From Sporosarcina sp. Te-1 (GTDB lineage: Bacteria; Bacillota; Bacilli; Bacillales_A; Planococcaceae): a stretch of DNA of 64,000 nt. Below are positions 18,233-26,154 of this stretch, piece after piece (positions within the stretch are counted from its first letter, which is position 1; every line of letters starts with the position of its first letter). The notes under the pieces are model-generated. The model made no database searches. It saw only the letters and a list, made by a program, of their open reading frames with translations, and had not been told where the DNA came from. The stretch is from NCBI RefSeq assembly GCF_017498505.1, contig NZ_CP071798.1, forward strand, positions 2,377,501 through 2,441,500, given 5' to 3'. Made by a program: the position numbers and the translations under genes.

Positions 18233-18877
18233 TTAGCTCCCTTCCAAAAGTCGTCCGATTTCCAGCCAGTCCGCCTCCAGTGCAGGACGATGCGAAGGCC
18301 GGTAAAAGATGGAGGCCGGATGGAATGTCGGGACAATCGAGTACGTTTTCTCCGTCCATCCAAATGTACTGCCATCTAAACTTTCTAAATGGCGGATCGG
18401 CCCTGTGATCAGCTGTCCGTGCAATTCGGTCACTTTCGCCTCTTTCCCGAGCAGACGCTGCAACCCGACATTGCCAAGGGTTACAATGAGTTTCGGCTGC
18501 ACATGCGTCAGCTCATAATCCAATACGGGGGCATGAGCGATAATTTCCTTCTGCGTAGGAGGCCGGTTGTACTTCCGTTTCACTACTGTGCCATCCCGCT
18601 CCTTTTTTGTCCCCCACTTATAGGGCCTGCTGCGGACGGCACTCGTTATGTAGACGTCTTCCCGAGTCAAACCGATTGTCGCAAGTGATTTCATGAGTTC
18701 TTTGCCCGCTCGCCCGATAAACGGGATGCCATCCACGATTTCAAATTCCCCCGGCGCTTCGCCAATGAGCATAATTTCGGGGTTTTGCGGTCCTTCTCCG
18801 TAAACGAACCCTTCGACAGGGAAACCTTCGATTCGCTTCCGTCCAAGCTCCGCAACCGATTCAGGTATCCGGAACAT
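18233..18877 (-). CDS. Uracil-DNA glycosylase-superfamily protein lacking Fe-S cysteines
   Basis: A 214-residue protein of the family 4-type uracil-DNA glycosylase group. Motif 1 is IGEAPGEFE followed by GIPFIGRAGKEL; the strand ITSAVRSRPYKW matches the 'NxVKCRP' region; LIVTLGNVGLQRLLG and the PTFHPAS motif with the conserved His follow. Family 4 enzymes bind a [4Fe-4S] cluster through four Cys; this protein has no cysteine at all, with Ser at the KCRP position. It may be an active Fe-S-free branch or act on another lesion. Part of the APH/UDG/kinase/ABC operon. Confidence 0.8.
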   Translation of the reverse strand: MFRIPESVAELGRKRIEGFPVEGFVYGEGPQNPEIMLIGEAPGEFEIVDGIPFIGRAGKELMKSLATIGLTREDVYITSAVRSRPYKWGTKKERDGTVVKRKYNRPPTQKEIIAHAPVLDYELTHVQPKLIVTLGNVGLQRLLGKEAKVTELHGQLITGPIRHLESLDGSTFGWTEKTYSIVPTFHPASIFYRPSHRPALEADWLEIGRLLEGS

Positions 18878-18891
18878 CAGATCACACCCTT

Positions 18892-19839
18892 TCAGCTTTG
18901 TAATAAAGAAATCGTCTCCTCGATAAATTGCATTCCCTTGCCCTGTTTAATCTGTTCAATCCCTTTCTCCACCCGATCATACCGGAAAGGCCGTATGACT
19001 GCGAACAAATCAGGGATCACCTGTAATTCAAGCTCCGTAAAGGGCCGCTCTCTCGTGTAGGCCTCCAAGAAGGCTTCATATCGCTCTTCTTCGGATTCCT
19101 CTCCTTTGAATCCATCATAATGCCAGGCGAGATAGATAGCGCTCGCTACACAACCGTTCACAAAACGCTCATCTCCCGCGATATCATAATCATACACAGC
19201 AGAAATCCGATTGCCATCAAAAAGCATATTATACGGCGCCAAATCGCCTTGCGTCGCTCCGATTGGCAGGTCGCCCCAAACTTGTTCGAGGGCAGCTCGC
19301 CTAGATTCATACAGACGGCAAATCAACTCCAGTTCCTCGGGAAAGGAGCCATCCTCCTTCAGCGCCTGCATCAAGTCCAGAAAGCATAATTCATTTTCGT
19401 CGTAATCACCGAGCTCCTCGGTTGCATTTCCTCCGAACATCCCCCAGGAAGTCCCTCTTCCAAGACGCAGCTCGCGGGAGAGGGAAAGCGCATGTTCCAT
19501 CCCCATCAAACAGGCGATCTCTTCTATGTGCCGCAGATTGATTCCTTCCACTTCTGCCCCTTTGCCTTTCCGTTCGAGAATGAATAGCAAGCCCTCATGC
19601 TCCACATAATCTGTCCCGTCCAGCGTTTTTTCTGGTCCGATATACGGCAAGCCGGACATGCTCGCCTCGCGGATGTAGGCAATTAGTCTCTCAAGGAATG
19701 GTTTCTCGATTTTTTCACCTTTCAAATAAAATGTGGCTCCGTTCACCACGACTTCTGCAACAAGCCGTTCGTTATCCCTCAATATTTCATGACTTGTGAG
19801 CGGCTCCTCTGCGAACTTACCCATCACTTCAGAAATCAA
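18892..19839 (-). CDS. Aminoglycoside-phosphotransferase-like (APH/choline kinase fold) protein
   Basis: A 315-residue protein of the APH fold. The catalytic loop is IGATQGDLAPYNMLFDG (in place of HGDLxxxN) and the metal-binding part is AVYDYDIAGDERF, where the usual DFD is DYD. Such proteins phosphorylate small molecules; the substrate is unknown and resistance should not be inferred. The start is probably TTG 19839, with GGAGGGG at 19849-19855; ATG 19824 is the alternative. It overlaps the DUF6054-like gene by 11 nt. Second gene of the operon. The His of the catalytic loop is Gln here (TQGD), which is unusual. Confidence 0.72.
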   Translation of the reverse strand: MISEVMGKFAEEPLTSHEILRDNERLVAEVVVNGATFYLKGEKIEKPFLERLIAYIREASMSGLPYIGPEKTLDGTDYVEHEGLLFILERKGKGAEVEGINLRHIEEIACLMGMEHALSLSRELRLGRGTSWGMFGGNATEELGDYDENELCFLDLMQALKEDGSFPEELELICRLYESRRAALEQVWGDLPIGATQGDLAPYNMLFDGNRISAVYDYDIAGDERFVNGCVASAIYLAWHYDGFKGEESEEERYEAFLEAYTRERPFTELELQVIPDLFAVIRPFRYDRVEKGIEQIKQGKGMQFIEETISLLQS

Positions 19840-20191
19840 AGCGATCTTCCCCTCCGATCCGGTGAGGCGCAAGCGCTCGGGTGACGCTATTCGCAAAATT
19901 ACTGCCAGCGCCCCAGTCAAACCGAAAAAACACACCTTCCGAGCTGCCAGCCGCCACCACATGAACAGTCGTCACACCATCAAAATTATCAATGGTCGAC
20001 GTGACAGAAGCCCGATTATTAGACCGCATATAATATTTCTCCATGATCAGCACATGCATTTCGTACTCGCCGACCTGGCGTGAATAACTGTCAACCAGCG
20101 TACCGCTAATGTTACGCTGCAATATTTCATTTTCAATCAAACCTCTGGCCTCTCTAGGCGATATGCTCACTTGAAAAGTTTCTTTTGACAT
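19829..20191 (-). CDS. Small DUF6054-like protein
   Basis: A 120-residue cytoplasmic protein that I match, with moderate certainty, to the uncharacterised DUF6054 family: VSISPREARGLIENEIL, EMHVLIMEKYYMRSNNRASV, and RFDWGAGSNFANSVTRAL near the C-terminus. No catalytic motif is evident. ATG 20191 has AAGGGGG upstream; a longer in-frame start exists at 20242. First gene of the operon that continues through the APH-like kinase to the ABC exporter. Confidence 0.6.
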   Translation of the reverse strand: MSKETFQVSISPREARGLIENEILQRNISGTLVDSYSRQVGEYEMHVLIMEKYYMRSNNRASVTSTIDNFDGVTTVHVVAAGSSEGVFFRFDWGAGSNFANSVTRALAPHRIGGEDRFDF

Positions 20192-20251
20192 TGAAATAAC
20201 CCCCTTCGTTTTATTACGAAAGAAGGAAGGAAGAAGTTTCAAAATGGAAAA

Positions 20252-20272
20252 AGACCCCTTGAACAGGGGTCT
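20252..20272 (-). terminator. Terminator of the lipoprotein gene
   Basis: Arms AGACCCCT (20252-20259) and AGGGGTCT (20265-20272), followed on the minus strand by TTTTTCC. Confidence 0.65.
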
Positions 20273-20275
20273 GGC

Positions 20276-20923
20276 TCACTCCTTCGAAAACTGCGTATCC
20301 TCTCGGTTGGCTACGATGAACTCGTACCAATTTGACTGCTCATAGCGCAAAATATAATGGAAGTCTTCCCAATACGATTCCCGGTTCGTCCGCTCAAACG
20401 CTTCGGAAGTCTCTTCTTTGAGGGGATGTACTTCATCCAGAATGCGTTGTTTCTCCTCATCATTTAATTCCGGCTGGACGGATTCAATGACTGTCTCCAT
20501 GAGGACATTCGCATCTTCTTGGGGTGCCTCAATGCCCTCGAGTTCCAGCTTGATTGCTTTGATTTCTTTGTTTTCGGGCATTTCAATGACGCTCAACAGA
20601 ACGTCTTTATCCAATTGGATGGATGCCGTCCGCGTACCGTCACTCTCCTGCCATTCATAATCCTTAATTGTAACGGGGAGTTTACGCCTTTCTGCATTGG
20701 CATTGAACGCCTCCTCGAATTCGTCCATCGTTAAACCGATCGTCAAGTCATTCTTCACACCTGTGTCCTTGCTGTCTTCCTGTTGGTCCGCACTGGACTG
20801 TTCGCCTTTTGATGTGTTGCTGCCCTTTTGAGAGGAGTCTGTGTCGTCAGTTTTATTGTTGCATGCAGCCAGACTCAGGACCAATGTGAAGACGAGCAAG
20901 AGAAATGAAACCCGCTTGTTCAA
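20276..20923 (-). CDS. Putative lipoprotein of unknown function
   Basis: A 215-residue exported protein. A signal peptide (MNKRVSFLLLVFTLVLSLAAC) ends in a lipobox with Cys at 21, so it is anchored to the outer face of the membrane. Residues 22-58 are a low-complexity Ser/Asp/Lys/Gln linker. The folded part (about 60-215) is rich in Glu and Lys; I recognise no family. Single gene with its own terminator. Confidence 0.75.
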   Translation of the reverse strand: MNKRVSFLLLVFTLVLSLAACNNKTDDTDSSQKGSNTSKGEQSSADQQEDSKDTGVKNDLTIGLTMDEFEEAFNANAERRKLPVTIKDYEWQESDGTRTASIQLDKDVLLSVIEMPENKEIKAIKLELEGIEAPQEDANVLMETVIESVQPELNDEEKQRILDEVHPLKEETSEAFERTNRESYWEDFHYILRYEQSNWYEFIVANREDTQFSKE

Positions 20924-21009
20924 TCTGCTCCCTCCTATTCTTCATTCAGAGAATTCTATTCATCTTTACCCGTTCCCTCTGAGATGAATCATAGAGTCCT
21001 ATATCGTGC

Positions 21010-22098
21010 CTACCGTTTTTTATGGCGTTTGGCATTTCGTTTGTTCGCCGAGTTTTGTTTATGACTCTTCGATTTGGCATTTAATTTTGGATGTTGCTTC
21101 TCCGACTGTTGTTTCTGATACTTCGGCTTCAGCGGCCGCTCATTTTTGTAGTAGGAACCCGTCCGCCTTTTGCGCCGCATCATGATGAAAGTTAAACCGA
21201 CCAGCCATGTCAAGACGATCGTTACGTAATAAATCATCATACGAGAATTAAAAGCAAGTTGAAGTACACTTAAGGCATCGGTCTTCGATATAAACACATT
21301 ATAGGGATTGTCTCTCATATAACGGATTGGCAGTGTGCCGTCCTGCTTGTCGTAAACCGACCCCGTAACCTCTTTGCTTACAAATATCCGTTCGCCATCC
21401 TTCGTTTCAAATGACAGCATCAAGTAATAAATTCTATTTTCGTACCGGGTGCTTCTTCTCTCATAATAAGTATCTCCGACTTTGGCAACTGTCTCCACTT
21501 GCTCACCAAGCGCAAACCTCTCTGCAACGTTTTTAATTACCGGAATCGCTGTCCAGTAGGAGTACAAGAGACCGATCGTTATGCCACCCAGAAAAATGGA
21601 TGTGGCCAAAATGCTGAAAATGCTGAACAGCTTGTCTTGTCGATCCAACCACCGATTGAATGCCGGTATTTTCAACAATACATATAAGAGATAACCCAGT
21701 GGGTAGACCGACCAGACGAGCAAGAAAATCGGAAACTCACTGAATGAGCCCTTTACATCCAAATCACTGTAGAAACTTTGCCCAATTTTATATACCGGAA
21801 TTGTTTCGTACACTTCCACTGCTTCGAACTGTTCCTTCGTCAATTGGACAAACGTTCCCGGATCCAGCTTTATCGGATTTCTCCATTGATCCATCATTTG
21901 CAGCGTTGCAATATAATCCAGATCACCGAACAAATCCTTCACGCCTGTCTTGCCGAAAACTATCGCCTCCGTCTGCTCACCTTTCGAACCTTGTCGCACT
22001 TCCAGAAACTCCGTCAAATCTTCAATGAACAAACTGACAAACACATAACAGACAAAAAGCAAGATACTCTCTTTCGCGATCTTCTTCATTAATTTCAT
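21010..22098 (-). CDS. Polytopic membrane protein with basic tail, function unknown
   Basis: A 362-residue protein with hydrophobic helices at about 8-26, 120-145, 158-183 and 285-308. Between them are two extracytoplasmic-looking domains; the second (about 190-280, FETKDGERIFVSKEVTGSVY...LPIRYMRDNP) resembles DUF3592-type domains. The last 50 residues are strongly basic (Lys/Arg/Gln-rich), which may bind nucleic acid, phospholipid or the wall. AAGGAG precedes the ATG. The 180 nt upstream of it lead into the 21-bp repeat array at 22281. Confidence 0.65.
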   Translation of the reverse strand: MKLMKKIAKESILLFVCYVFVSLFIEDLTEFLEVRQGSKGEQTEAIVFGKTGVKDLFGDLDYIATLQMMDQWRNPIKLDPGTFVQLTKEQFEAVEVYETIPVYKIGQSFYSDLDVKGSFSEFPIFLLVWSVYPLGYLLYVLLKIPAFNRWLDRQDKLFSIFSILATSIFLGGITIGLLYSYWTAIPVIKNVAERFALGEQVETVAKVGDTYYERRSTRYENRIYYLMLSFETKDGERIFVSKEVTGSVYDKQDGTLPIRYMRDNPYNVFISKTDALSVLQLAFNSRMMIYYVTIVLTWLVGLTFIMMRRKRRTGSYYKNERPLKPKYQKQQSEKQHPKLNAKSKSHKQNSANKRNAKRHKKR

Positions 22099-22280
22099 CT
22101 GATTCTCCTTAGACTTTACAACTATGTACCAGTTTGCTAGAAAGTTGGGGTGGATACAAGTGATAACAATTTGGATTGATTTGTTCGGGGAAGGGATTTT
22201 CTTTAATATCGGAGGTTTTGATTAAGGAGAACAGTTATGTAGGCATCGCTCCCCATACTCGGGGAATCGATTGCTTTCTT

Positions 22281-22424
22281 TATGCGCGCCTGCGGATTGG
22301 GTATGCGTGGGTCTGGCTGCTTTATGCGCGCGGCGGCCTAAGTTATGCGCGGATTTCCCTCTGGTATGCGCGGGTATTCCGGTTTATGCTCGAATTTCAC
22401 TATTTATGCGTGGACTTCCCTGCT
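22281..22424. repeat. Array A: seven TATGCGCG words at 20-21 bp spacing
   Basis: The word TATGCG(C/T)G (once TATGCTCG) begins at 22281, 22302, 22323, 22344, 22365, 22385 and 22405. Spacings are 21, 21, 21, 21, 20, 20 bp; the 12-13 nt between words are unrelated to each other. It lies between the niaP terminator and the start of the membrane-protein gene. The two 20-bp steps break any reading frame, so the period acts at DNA or RNA level. Confidence 0.85.
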
Positions 22425-22500
22425 AGAAACAGGTCGCTCGCTCCCTTCTAGCTCTGCGCTTTGTAATCCAACATACCGTCAGAATATCTCTCCATAAAAA

Positions 22501-22524
22501 AAGAGCCGCACCCAGGCGGCTCTT
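22501..22524 (-). terminator. Terminator of niaP
   Basis: Arms AAGAGCCGC (22501-22509) and GCGGCTCTT (22516-22524) flanked on the minus strand by a T-tract. Confidence 0.85.
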
Positions 22525-23727
22525 TCATTCTAATTCCATTTGTTTCGTTTCAGTTCCTAAAGCCAGCACTGCAATGACTCCGATTACGATAGCACCGCAG
22601 AAAATAGAGAAGATGATATTGAAATCATAGCCTGCGGTCAGCATCCAGCCGACAAGCAAGGGACCGAAGATGCCGCCAATCCGTCCGACTGCGGCTGCCA
22701 TCCCAGAACCCGTTGCCCGCACTTCTGTCGGATATTGCTCAGGTGAATAGGCATACAATGCACCCCATGCCCCCAGATTGAAAAACGACAACAAAGCGCC
22801 GGAAGTAAGCAGCCAAGCAAGATGATCCGCGTTGCCGAAGGAGAATGCGCTGGCTGCCGTTCCGAGAAGATATGTTGCCAAGACGAACTTTCGTCCGACC
22901 CGTTCGATCAACCACGCAGCCGTGAAGTAACCTGGCAGTTGAGCCAATGTCATTAAAAGGACGTAGCCGAAGCTTTTGATCATATCGAATCCTTTCATGA
23001 CCATGACGCTCGGCAGCCAAAGGAACATGCCATAATACGAGAAGACGACGGTAAACCAAACGATCCACAGCATGAGCGTCCGGCGGCCATACGGCTTGTG
23101 CCAAATGGATGTAATTTTAAACCAGACGGATTGCTTCGGCTTGCCTTCCGCTACAAACTTTGGAGAGTCCGGCAAGTTCCTCCGTATATAAATTGCGTAT
23201 AATGCTGGCAAAGCAGTTAACATCAATGCCACCCGCCAGCCGAATTTCGGGATGATAAAATACGCAATCAACGCGGCGATCAGCCATCCGACCGCCCAAA
23301 AACTTTCCAGCAGGACGACCACTCGGCCCCGTTCTTTTGCTTGGACACTTTCAGACACCAAAGTCGACGCGACTGGCAATTCCCCGCCAAGCCCTGCTCC
23401 CACTAAAAAACGAAGAATCAAAAATAAGGCCAAGGTTGAAGTGAGAGCCGACAATCCACTCGCCACAGAAAAAAGAACAAGTGTCATCATGAATACTGCC
23501 TTTCGCCCAATCCGATCAGCCAGCAAACCGAAGGCAAAGGCGCCGACCGCCATTCCAATTGAATTGACACTGCCAATCCAGCCCATTTCAGCAGGAGATA
23601 AATGCCACTCCACCGCTACCGCCGCGATGACGAAGGATAAGATTCCCACATCCATTGCATCAAACATCCAACCCGTGCCGGCAATGGCCAACAGCCGGTT
23701 GCGGGATAATTTCTTCATTGAGTTCAA
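22525..23727 (-). CDS. niaP: MFS transporter, niacin permease NiaP-like
   Basis: A 400-residue, twelve-helix major facilitator protein. The helix 2-3 loop is FGLLADRIGRKAV; DAMDVGILSF in helix 1, GLGGELPVASTLVSE in helix 4 and SPEQYPTEVRATGSG in the second half follow B. subtilis YceI/NiaP closely. It would import nicotinate for NAD synthesis. The start is probably TTG 23727 with AAGGAG 10 nt upstream; ATG 23718 is the alternative. A good promoter and a NiaR-type operator lie just upstream, which supports the substrate. Confidence 0.85.
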   Translation of the reverse strand: MNSMKKLSRNRLLAIAGTGWMFDAMDVGILSFVIAAVAVEWHLSPAEMGWIGSVNSIGMAVGAFAFGLLADRIGRKAVFMMTLVLFSVASGLSALTSTLALFLILRFLVGAGLGGELPVASTLVSESVQAKERGRVVVLLESFWAVGWLIAALIAYFIIPKFGWRVALMLTALPALYAIYIRRNLPDSPKFVAEGKPKQSVWFKITSIWHKPYGRRTLMLWIVWFTVVFSYYGMFLWLPSVMVMKGFDMIKSFGYVLLMTLAQLPGYFTAAWLIERVGRKFVLATYLLGTAASAFSFGNADHLAWLLTSGALLSFFNLGAWGALYAYSPEQYPTEVRATGSGMAAAVGRIGGIFGPLLVGWMLTAGYDFNIIFSIFCGAIVIGVIAVLALGTETKQMELE

Positions 23728-23751
23728 TTGTATTAATCTCCTTGTGAGTTA

Positions 23752-23769
23752 GTGTCTTGACACATGTCA
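23752..23769. promoter_or_regulatory. NiaR (YrxA) operator before niaP
   Basis: GTGTCTTGACACATGTCA holds three half-sites: GTGTC-TT-GACAC is a perfect dyad and TGACA-CA-TGTCA a second one. This agrees with the niacin repressor NiaR sites known from Firmicutes niaP genes. It sits just downstream of the -10. Confidence 0.72.
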
Positions 23770-23797
23770 TTATAATTGTAGAATCACAGCTTAACAA
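23769..23797 (-). promoter_or_regulatory. niaP: Sigma-A promoter of niaP
   Basis: Minus strand TTGTTA (23792-23797), 17 nt, TATAAT (23769-23774), overlapping the operator edge. Confidence 0.75.
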
Positions 23798-23862
23798 GAA
23801 GATTTTTAACAAAGAAGCCTCATTTCGTTCTAACGAATTGTCCGTCCTCACCGTTGCCGGTT

Positions 23863-25002
23863 TCACGTGAGCAACTCCCCATCCAACATTCTCGCAAAAA
23901 CTCCGACCTGGTCATTGTCCACCAAATAGCATTCCGTCCCCACCCACAGTTCCGTACCTGCTCTTGCTAACCCGATGGTGATCGAACCCGTCTCGCTCGT
24001 CTTCAGCACCGTCTTCCCTCCTGAAACAGAGCCCGATTCCAAAACGGAAATCTTCTGATCGGCGTATATTTCACCCCCACGGCAGATGCCTTCCACGTAT
24101 ACGTTCTGCCTGGCGGATACCGAACAATTACAAAGTCCTTTTTCTGTCACTTTTATTGTCCCATTGCAGGAAAGAACGCTATTCAGTGCATACGGCAGCT
24201 CAAGAACGGAATCCAACTTCCCGTCCTCGGCATGGCGGTCATGCATCCGTCTCGCCTCCTGCACCAGCTCGGAAAAGTCCCTCGCATTCCGGACACCCGA
24301 CTTCACAGTATCAGACAACACATTGTACAGGTGATCCGCTAACACTTCCCAATCATCCGAAAGCTGTGTCCTATGGTTTTTCACCTTTTGGATAAATTCC
24401 TGTTTCGTCCGTTGGAACGGAATGAATTTCTCTTCCAGAATCCAGTGAAAGAGGCGGTTCAGTTCGGCAGCATCGACTTCCTCTGGCAGACGGTCCCGAA
24501 CATCTAGAATTTCATGGATCGCCCTGTCAATCCGTTCCAAATAGTTTACAAGCCCTTCCAGCCTCAATGACAATTCATTCTCCAACGCGTCTCGGACGCC
24601 TACATGAATCGTGGAGGACAACACATTGCCGCAGATTTGGACTGTCCGTTCCCCCTCGACAATCGCCTTTTGCACAGTGCCCCCGATCAAGATGCTGCCG
24701 AATGATTCAATGAATAGAGATGGTTGGACATTACCTGTAATGTGAAGATCTCCGTCAGATCTGATATTCCCTGGACTCCGGTCTACATTCCCTTCAATCG
24801 TAAGGCCGCTTCCCCGGGAATTCGTTAAGTCAACTGTCTGTTGACGGCGAAACGCCCTCAATTTAACCGGTTGTCCAGGGACATACAATTCTGTGAGCAA
24901 CTCAATGTCCATCTCTTTTCTCTTGTTCAATCCCAATTCCGCAAGTGCCCGCTCTATTGCCTCTTCCAATGTCCCCGCCTTCACAATAACCGATTCGCCC
25001 AT
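23863..25002 (-). CDS. FapA/DUF342-family protein with N-terminal Jag-type domain
   Basis: A 379-residue cytoplasmic protein. Residues 1-55 (SVIVKAGTLEEAIERALAEL) are a Jag_N-like domain, as found in KhpB/Jag and FapA. Residues about 75-125 and 285-375 are a beta-helical DUF342 bactofilin-like domain (SDGDLHITGNV; SVSARQNVYVEG; KISVLESGSVSGG), split by a coiled-coil region (about 140-250). FapA proteins are tied to flagellar assembly, but no flagellar gene is nearby and this protein is shorter than the usual 450-650 residues. Single gene, role open. Confidence 0.75.
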   Translation of the reverse strand: MGESVIVKAGTLEEAIERALAELGLNKRKEMDIELLTELYVPGQPVKLRAFRRQQTVDLTNSRGSGLTIEGNVDRSPGNIRSDGDLHITGNVQPSLFIESFGSILIGGTVQKAIVEGERTVQICGNVLSSTIHVGVRDALENELSLRLEGLVNYLERIDRAIHEILDVRDRLPEEVDAAELNRLFHWILEEKFIPFQRTKQEFIQKVKNHRTQLSDDWEVLADHLYNVLSDTVKSGVRNARDFSELVQEARRMHDRHAEDGKLDSVLELPYALNSVLSCNGTIKVTEKGLCNCSVSARQNVYVEGICRGGEIYADQKISVLESGSVSGGKTVLKTSETGSITIGLARAGTELWVGTECYLVDNDQVGVFARMLDGELLT

Positions 25003-25127
25003 AACCCTCGCCCCTTCTTCCCGGCTCTCTTTTTTTCTATCGTAGCATAGTCGCGTGCCTGGCGCGCTCGGCTAAAGGTAATGAAATTCCACATACAAAC
25101 CACTTTTCTTCATCTTAGGAAATAAAA

Positions 25128-25160
25128 AAGATCCACCTACCTTTATAGTAGATGGATCTT
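25128..25160 (-). terminator. Terminator of the yclNOPQ operon
   Basis: Arms AAGATCCACCTAC (25128-25140) and GTAGATGGATCTT (25148-25160), one mismatch; minus strand continues with TTTTTTATT. Confidence 0.8.
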
Positions 25161-25166
25161 CTCGTA

Positions 25167-26135
25167 TTATAGTCCCGCTTCGATTTCAGAAACCATTTCT
25201 TTCATGGAAATCAAACCGCCGCCGGATAGGTACCAATATTCGCCGTTCAAGTAAACAATTTTTCCGTTTTCATAAGCCTTTGTCTTTTTCACAAGGTCAT
25301 TTTCAATGAAATCTTTTGCGCTGGCTCCATTGCCGACAGCCGCATCCCGGTCAACAACGTATAGAATATCCGGGTTCTTTTCAAGAACGTATTCAAACGT
25401 GATGTTTTGGCCATGTGTGGATACTTCAATTTTATCATCCGCCGGTTTTACGCCAAACACGTCATGGATCAGACCGAAACGTGAGCTTGGTCCGTACGCG
25501 CTCACTTTACCTTCTGTGGCAAGTACGATCAATCCTTTGGAATCCATGCTAGTTGTCTTTTCCTTGATGGCATCGATACGCTTGTCGATGTCTTCCAGTT
25601 CCGCTTTCACTTCGTCTTCCATATCGAAAATCTGTCCCATCAATTCCGCATTATGTTTAAAAGATTCCATATAGTTCGCTGTGTCCAACCCCACATAAAC
25701 AGTCGGAGCAATTTCAGCAAACTGGTCATACATATCCGCTTGGCGACCCGAGATGAAGATAACATCCGGCTTCAACGCATGAAGCGCTTCGAAATCAGGT
25801 TCTTTTAGGCTTCCTAGGTTCGTATACTTGTCATCATCATACTTGGAAAGGTAACCAGGTACGTTTGCACGCGGCAGACCTGCCACTTCCACTCCTAGAT
25901 CATCCAATGTATCCAATGTACCGAAGTCAAACACAACTACTTTCTCAGGGTTTTTCGGAACTTCCACATCTCCGTATTCATGTTTGACAGAGACTGTTTC
26001 TTCTTGTGCAGGTTCAGAAGAGGAGGAACCATTCGTGTCTTTCGATGACGATTTATCGTCCGATTTGCTACCGCAAGCGGCAAGTACAAGCATAAGCGCT
26101 GCAAGCAGCAGGGTGATTGAGAACTTTTTCATCAT
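25167..26135 (-). CDS. yclQ: Ferric-siderophore ABC transporter, substrate-binding lipoprotein (YclQ-like)
   Basis: A 322-residue lipoprotein with signal peptide and lipobox (LMLVLAAC), a Ser/Asp-rich linker, and a class III periplasmic-binding fold (VEVPKNPEKVVVFDFGTLDTL; ALKPDVIFISGRQ). It binds a catecholate-type ferric siderophore at the cell surface; B. subtilis YclQ binds petrobactin, but the ligand here is inferred. The start is ATG 26135 with AAAGGAT upstream; an ATG codon directly follows. Last gene of the operon, 19 nt after the ATPase gene. Confidence 0.9.
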   Translation of the reverse strand: MMKKFSITLLLAALMLVLAACGSKSDDKSSSKDTNGSSSSEPAQEETVSVKHEYGDVEVPKNPEKVVVFDFGTLDTLDDLGVEVAGLPRANVPGYLSKYDDDKYTNLGSLKEPDFEALHALKPDVIFISGRQADMYDQFAEIAPTVYVGLDTANYMESFKHNAELMGQIFDMEDEVKAELEDIDKRIDAIKEKTTSMDSKGLIVLATEGKVSAYGPSSRFGLIHDVFGVKPADDKIEVSTHGQNITFEYVLEKNPDILYVVDRDAAVGNGASAKDFIENDLVKKTKAYENGKIVYLNGEYWYLSGGGLISMKEMVSEIEAGL

Positions 26136-26154
26136 AAACCATCCTTTTTCTTTT

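Noticed and set aside
18892..19839. APH-like gene as an aminoglycoside resistance determinant
   Set aside because: The fold is shared by many small-molecule kinases, the catalytic loop is altered, and the operon context does not suggest resistance.
22176..22451. Open frame of about 90 codons across repeat array A, reading YARxxxL-like heptads
   Set aside because: No ribosome site, no family, and the repeat spacing includes two 20-bp steps that would break a selected reading frame. It is a by-product of the array.
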